Source: Pseudomonas tumuqii
GTDB lineage: Bacteria; Pseudomonadota; Gammaproteobacteria; Pseudomonadales; Pseudomonadaceae
Reading direction: 5' to 3'
Length of the DNA: 64,000 bases
Assembly (NCBI RefSeq): GCF_013184545.1
Contig: NZ_JAAOJA010000002.1
Span: forward strand, 124,001-188,000
Under the pieces are notes generated by a model. The model did no database searches. It was not told where the DNA came from and saw nothing but the letters and a program-made list of their open reading frames with translations. Of the stretch, positions 62,507 through 64,000 are shown piece after piece; within the stretch, counting starts at the first letter, position 1, and each line of letters opens with the position of its first letter. The position numbers and the translations under genes are program-made.

Positions 62507-62884
62507 TCAGGCGACTTTCACCTCGATCTTGCGCGGTTGCGCATGGGCATGCTTGGGAATGCGCAGGTTGAGCACGCCATCGCGCAGCTGGGCGTCGATC
62601 CGCGACGTATCCAGTTCGCTGCTCAGGCTGAAGGCCCGGCGATAGCGCGACAGGCGCACCTCGGCATACACCGCCTCCATGTTTTCCGGAGTGTCGGGGG
62701 CTATCTCGCCCTCGATCAGCAGGGTGTCGTTTTCGACCCGCAGTTCGAGCTTGTCCTTGGGCACGCCCGGCATGTCGGCGAGCAGCAGAATGCCGTCCTT
62801 GTTCTCGAACACATCGACCCGCGGCAGCAGCGTCTGCAGCTCTTCCGCGGATTCGTCGCGGCGGACTACTCGTTTCTCGGTCAT
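62507..62884 (-). CDS. Hsp20/alpha-crystallin small heat-shock protein
   Basis: The 125-residue protein has an Hsp20 domain with a short N-terminal arm. It reads LLPRVDVFENKDGILLLADM then PGVPKDKLELRVENDTLLIE, and ends LNLRIPKHAHAQPRKIEVKV, including the I-x-V tail. It is the middle gene of the Hsp20 trio, 60 bases before the third gene. AGGAGGAAA gives a strong ribosome site. Confidence 0.92.
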   Translation of the reverse strand: MTEKRVVRRDESAEELQTLLPRVDVFENKDGILLLADMPGVPKDKLELRVENDTLLIEGEIAPDTPENMEAVYAEVRLSRYRRAFSLSSELDTSRIDAQLRDGVLNLRIPKHAHAQPRKIEVKVA

Positions 62885-62908
62885 CGCAGTTTCCTCCTTA
62901 GCGAAATG

Positions 62909-63361
62909 TCACTGGATAGTGATGCGCTTGGGTTGGGCAGCCTCCAGCCGCGCCACCTTGATGTGCAGCACGCCATTGCGGTAGTGCGCCTCGACCTTGT
63001 CCGGGTCGGCATCCTTGGACAGGTTCACGGTGCGCTTGAAGCTCCCGGTGAAACGCTCGTTGGCATAGACCGACAGGGTGCCGTTGTCTTCCGGCTCGGC
63101 GCTGGCGCGCTCGCCGCTGATCGACAGCAGACCGTGGTCGATCTGGATATCCAGTTTGGCCGGGTCGAGACCCGGGGCGAAGGCGTAAACTTCGATGGTC
63201 CCAGGGGTGCTGCCGACGTTGATGCTCGGGAAGGCACCGCTGGCAAGCGCCCGAATGCTGCCCGGTCGGCCGGGATTGGCAAACTCTTGCTGCAACTCCT
63301 GCTGCAGCCGTTCGAACTCGGCGAGCAGGCCGCCGGGGAAGTTAAGCAGGGATTCGTACAT
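62909..63361 (-). CDS. Hsp20/alpha-crystallin small heat-shock protein
   Basis: The 150-residue protein has an N-terminal arm (MYESLLNFPGGLLAEFERLQ) and an alpha-crystallin domain (IEVYAFAPGLDPAKLDIQID, GSFKRTVNLSKDADPDKVEA, NGVLHIKVARLEAAQPKRIT). It is the promoter-proximal gene of three. ACAGGAGGT lies six bases before ATG 63361, and longer readings upstream lack similarity. The stop lies 24 bases before the next ATG, so the trio is one operon. Confidence 0.92.
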   Translation of the reverse strand: MYESLLNFPGGLLAEFERLQQELQQEFANPGRPGSIRALASGAFPSINVGSTPGTIEVYAFAPGLDPAKLDIQIDHGLLSISGERASAEPEDNGTLSVYANERFTGSFKRTVNLSKDADPDKVEAHYRNGVLHIKVARLEAAQPKRITIQ

Positions 63362-63594
63362 CGCAAACCTCCTGTGGTGAGTTGACCAGAGACGTGTTTG
63401 CGGGGCTCGAGGCTGAGGCTTCAAGCCCCCGTCGAGAAAAATATGTTGGCGGCTGGAAGCGGCTTCAAGGGATGTTTTAAGAACATTATCGAATGATTGA
63501 TAGGCGCAGCATCCAGGTTGCGGGCATAAGTGCTGCGATGCGGCGCCTGGCAACGATCATTGGTCTACGTGGCCCGGATGAGTGCCAGCGTAAT

Positions 63595-63657
<63 letters not shown>

Positions 63658-63711
63658 CGGGCGCATGACTGCCGGCGCTGCCCCGGATGGCCGTCGGGCT
63701 ACAGGGGTTGT

Positions 63712-63780
63712 GTAGGGTGGATGACGCCTTTTTCATCCACCATTGCAGTTGGTGGATGGGTGAAGCGTCATCCACCCTAC
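63712..63780. repeat. Hairpin repeat GTAGGGTGGATG..CATCCACCCTAC
   Basis: GTAGGGTGGATGACGC at the left is the inverse of GCGTCATCCACCCTAC at the right. The middle holds a second inverted repeat (CATCCACCATTGCAGTTGGTGGATG). It is near-identical to the element at 34222-34304, with more perfect arms. Confidence 0.85.
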
Positions 63781-63869
63781 AAGGCTGTCGGGTAGGGTGC
63801 GCTGTGCGCACCGGCGTTCGAGGCTATGGCGCGGGGGGTATTGGTGCGCGCGACGCACCCTACGCGAGG

Positions 63870-64000
63870 CTAAAACGGTGCGGGGCAGTCGAAGCGCAGG
63901 CGTTCGCCGCTTTGCGGGTGGGTCAGGCCGAGCATGCAGGCGTGCAGACACAGGCGCGGGTAGGCGGCCAGGGCCTGGGGCGGGGCGTAGAGGGCGTCAC
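63870..64000 (-). CDS. RluA/TruC-type pseudouridine synthase, C-terminal part only
   Basis: The last 43 codons of a minus-strand gene run off the right edge. They include RLCLHACMLGLTHPQSGERL then RFDCPAPF and a stop. This is the usual C-terminal signature of RluA-family pseudouridine synthases (His-Ala at the fold end, HPxSGE, then a hydrophobic-Pro ending), enzymes that isomerise uridine in rRNA or tRNA. Which member it is (TruC, RluA or RluC) cannot be told from this fragment. Confidence 0.7.
   Translation of the reverse strand, partial: DALYAPPQALAAYPRLCLHACMLGLTHPQSGERLRFDCPAPF

Overview
The window is a GC-rich chromosomal segment from a gamma-proteobacterium, almost certainly a Pseudomonas in the broad sense. 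The evidence is the six-gene Mrp antiporter operon with fused A and B subunits, nrdB-nrdA next to an OmpR-type two-component pair, LapA-like retention-module biology, and several Pseudomonas-type REP palindromes with a REP-associated transposase. The species cannot be fixed from what I see. No rRNA, tRNA, complete insertion sequence or CRISPR array was recognised.

Layout. 0.3-6.0 kb: mrpA(B)CDEFG cation/proton antiporter operon. 6.2-20.1 kb: ordinary chromosomal genes, including two EamA transporters, a PLP enzyme, an FAD oxidoreductase, a YebC regulator, three universal stress proteins, a TauE/SafE exporter and a parvulin. 20.2-27.4 kb: envelope and surface genes, namely a miniature LapA-like adhesin with a VWA domain and RTX repeats, tandem CAP-domain proteins, a peptidoglycan-binding protein, a glycine-zipper lipoprotein and a 35-residue membrane protein. 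27.7-38.3 kb: stress and redox genes (GGDEF protein, divergent mdaB/ygiN, CsbD, a Tat-exported intradiol dioxygenase, azoR/LysR), interrupted by a RAYT transposase embedded in arrays of REP palindromes.

38.6-53.7 kb is an accessory island with defence character. It holds, in order, a PAS-GAF-GGDEF protein, the truncated 5' end of a group II intron, a WYL regulator, a 1284-residue methyltransferase-PLD nuclease-helicase fusion, a membrane protein, an AT-rich three-gene cassette (sce7726 nuclease-like, sce7725, RES NAD-cleaving-type protein), a coiled-coil membrane protein lying between two copies of a palindrome, and an OLD-type ATPase/TOPRIM nuclease. The cassette is flanked by diverged inverted copies of one intergenic repeat. 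The best candidates for an undescribed system are the sce7726-sce7725-RES cassette and the WYL/coiled-coil/fusion-helicase locus.

53.8-64 kb returns to core genome: class Ia ribonucleotide reductase (nrdB and nrdA, with a LexA-like box before nrdB and DnaA- and NrdR-like sites before nrdA), a response regulator and sensor kinase, three tandem Hsp20 chaperones, a 61-base poly-G run that is probably an artefact, and the 3' end of a pseudouridine synthase gene cut by the window edge.
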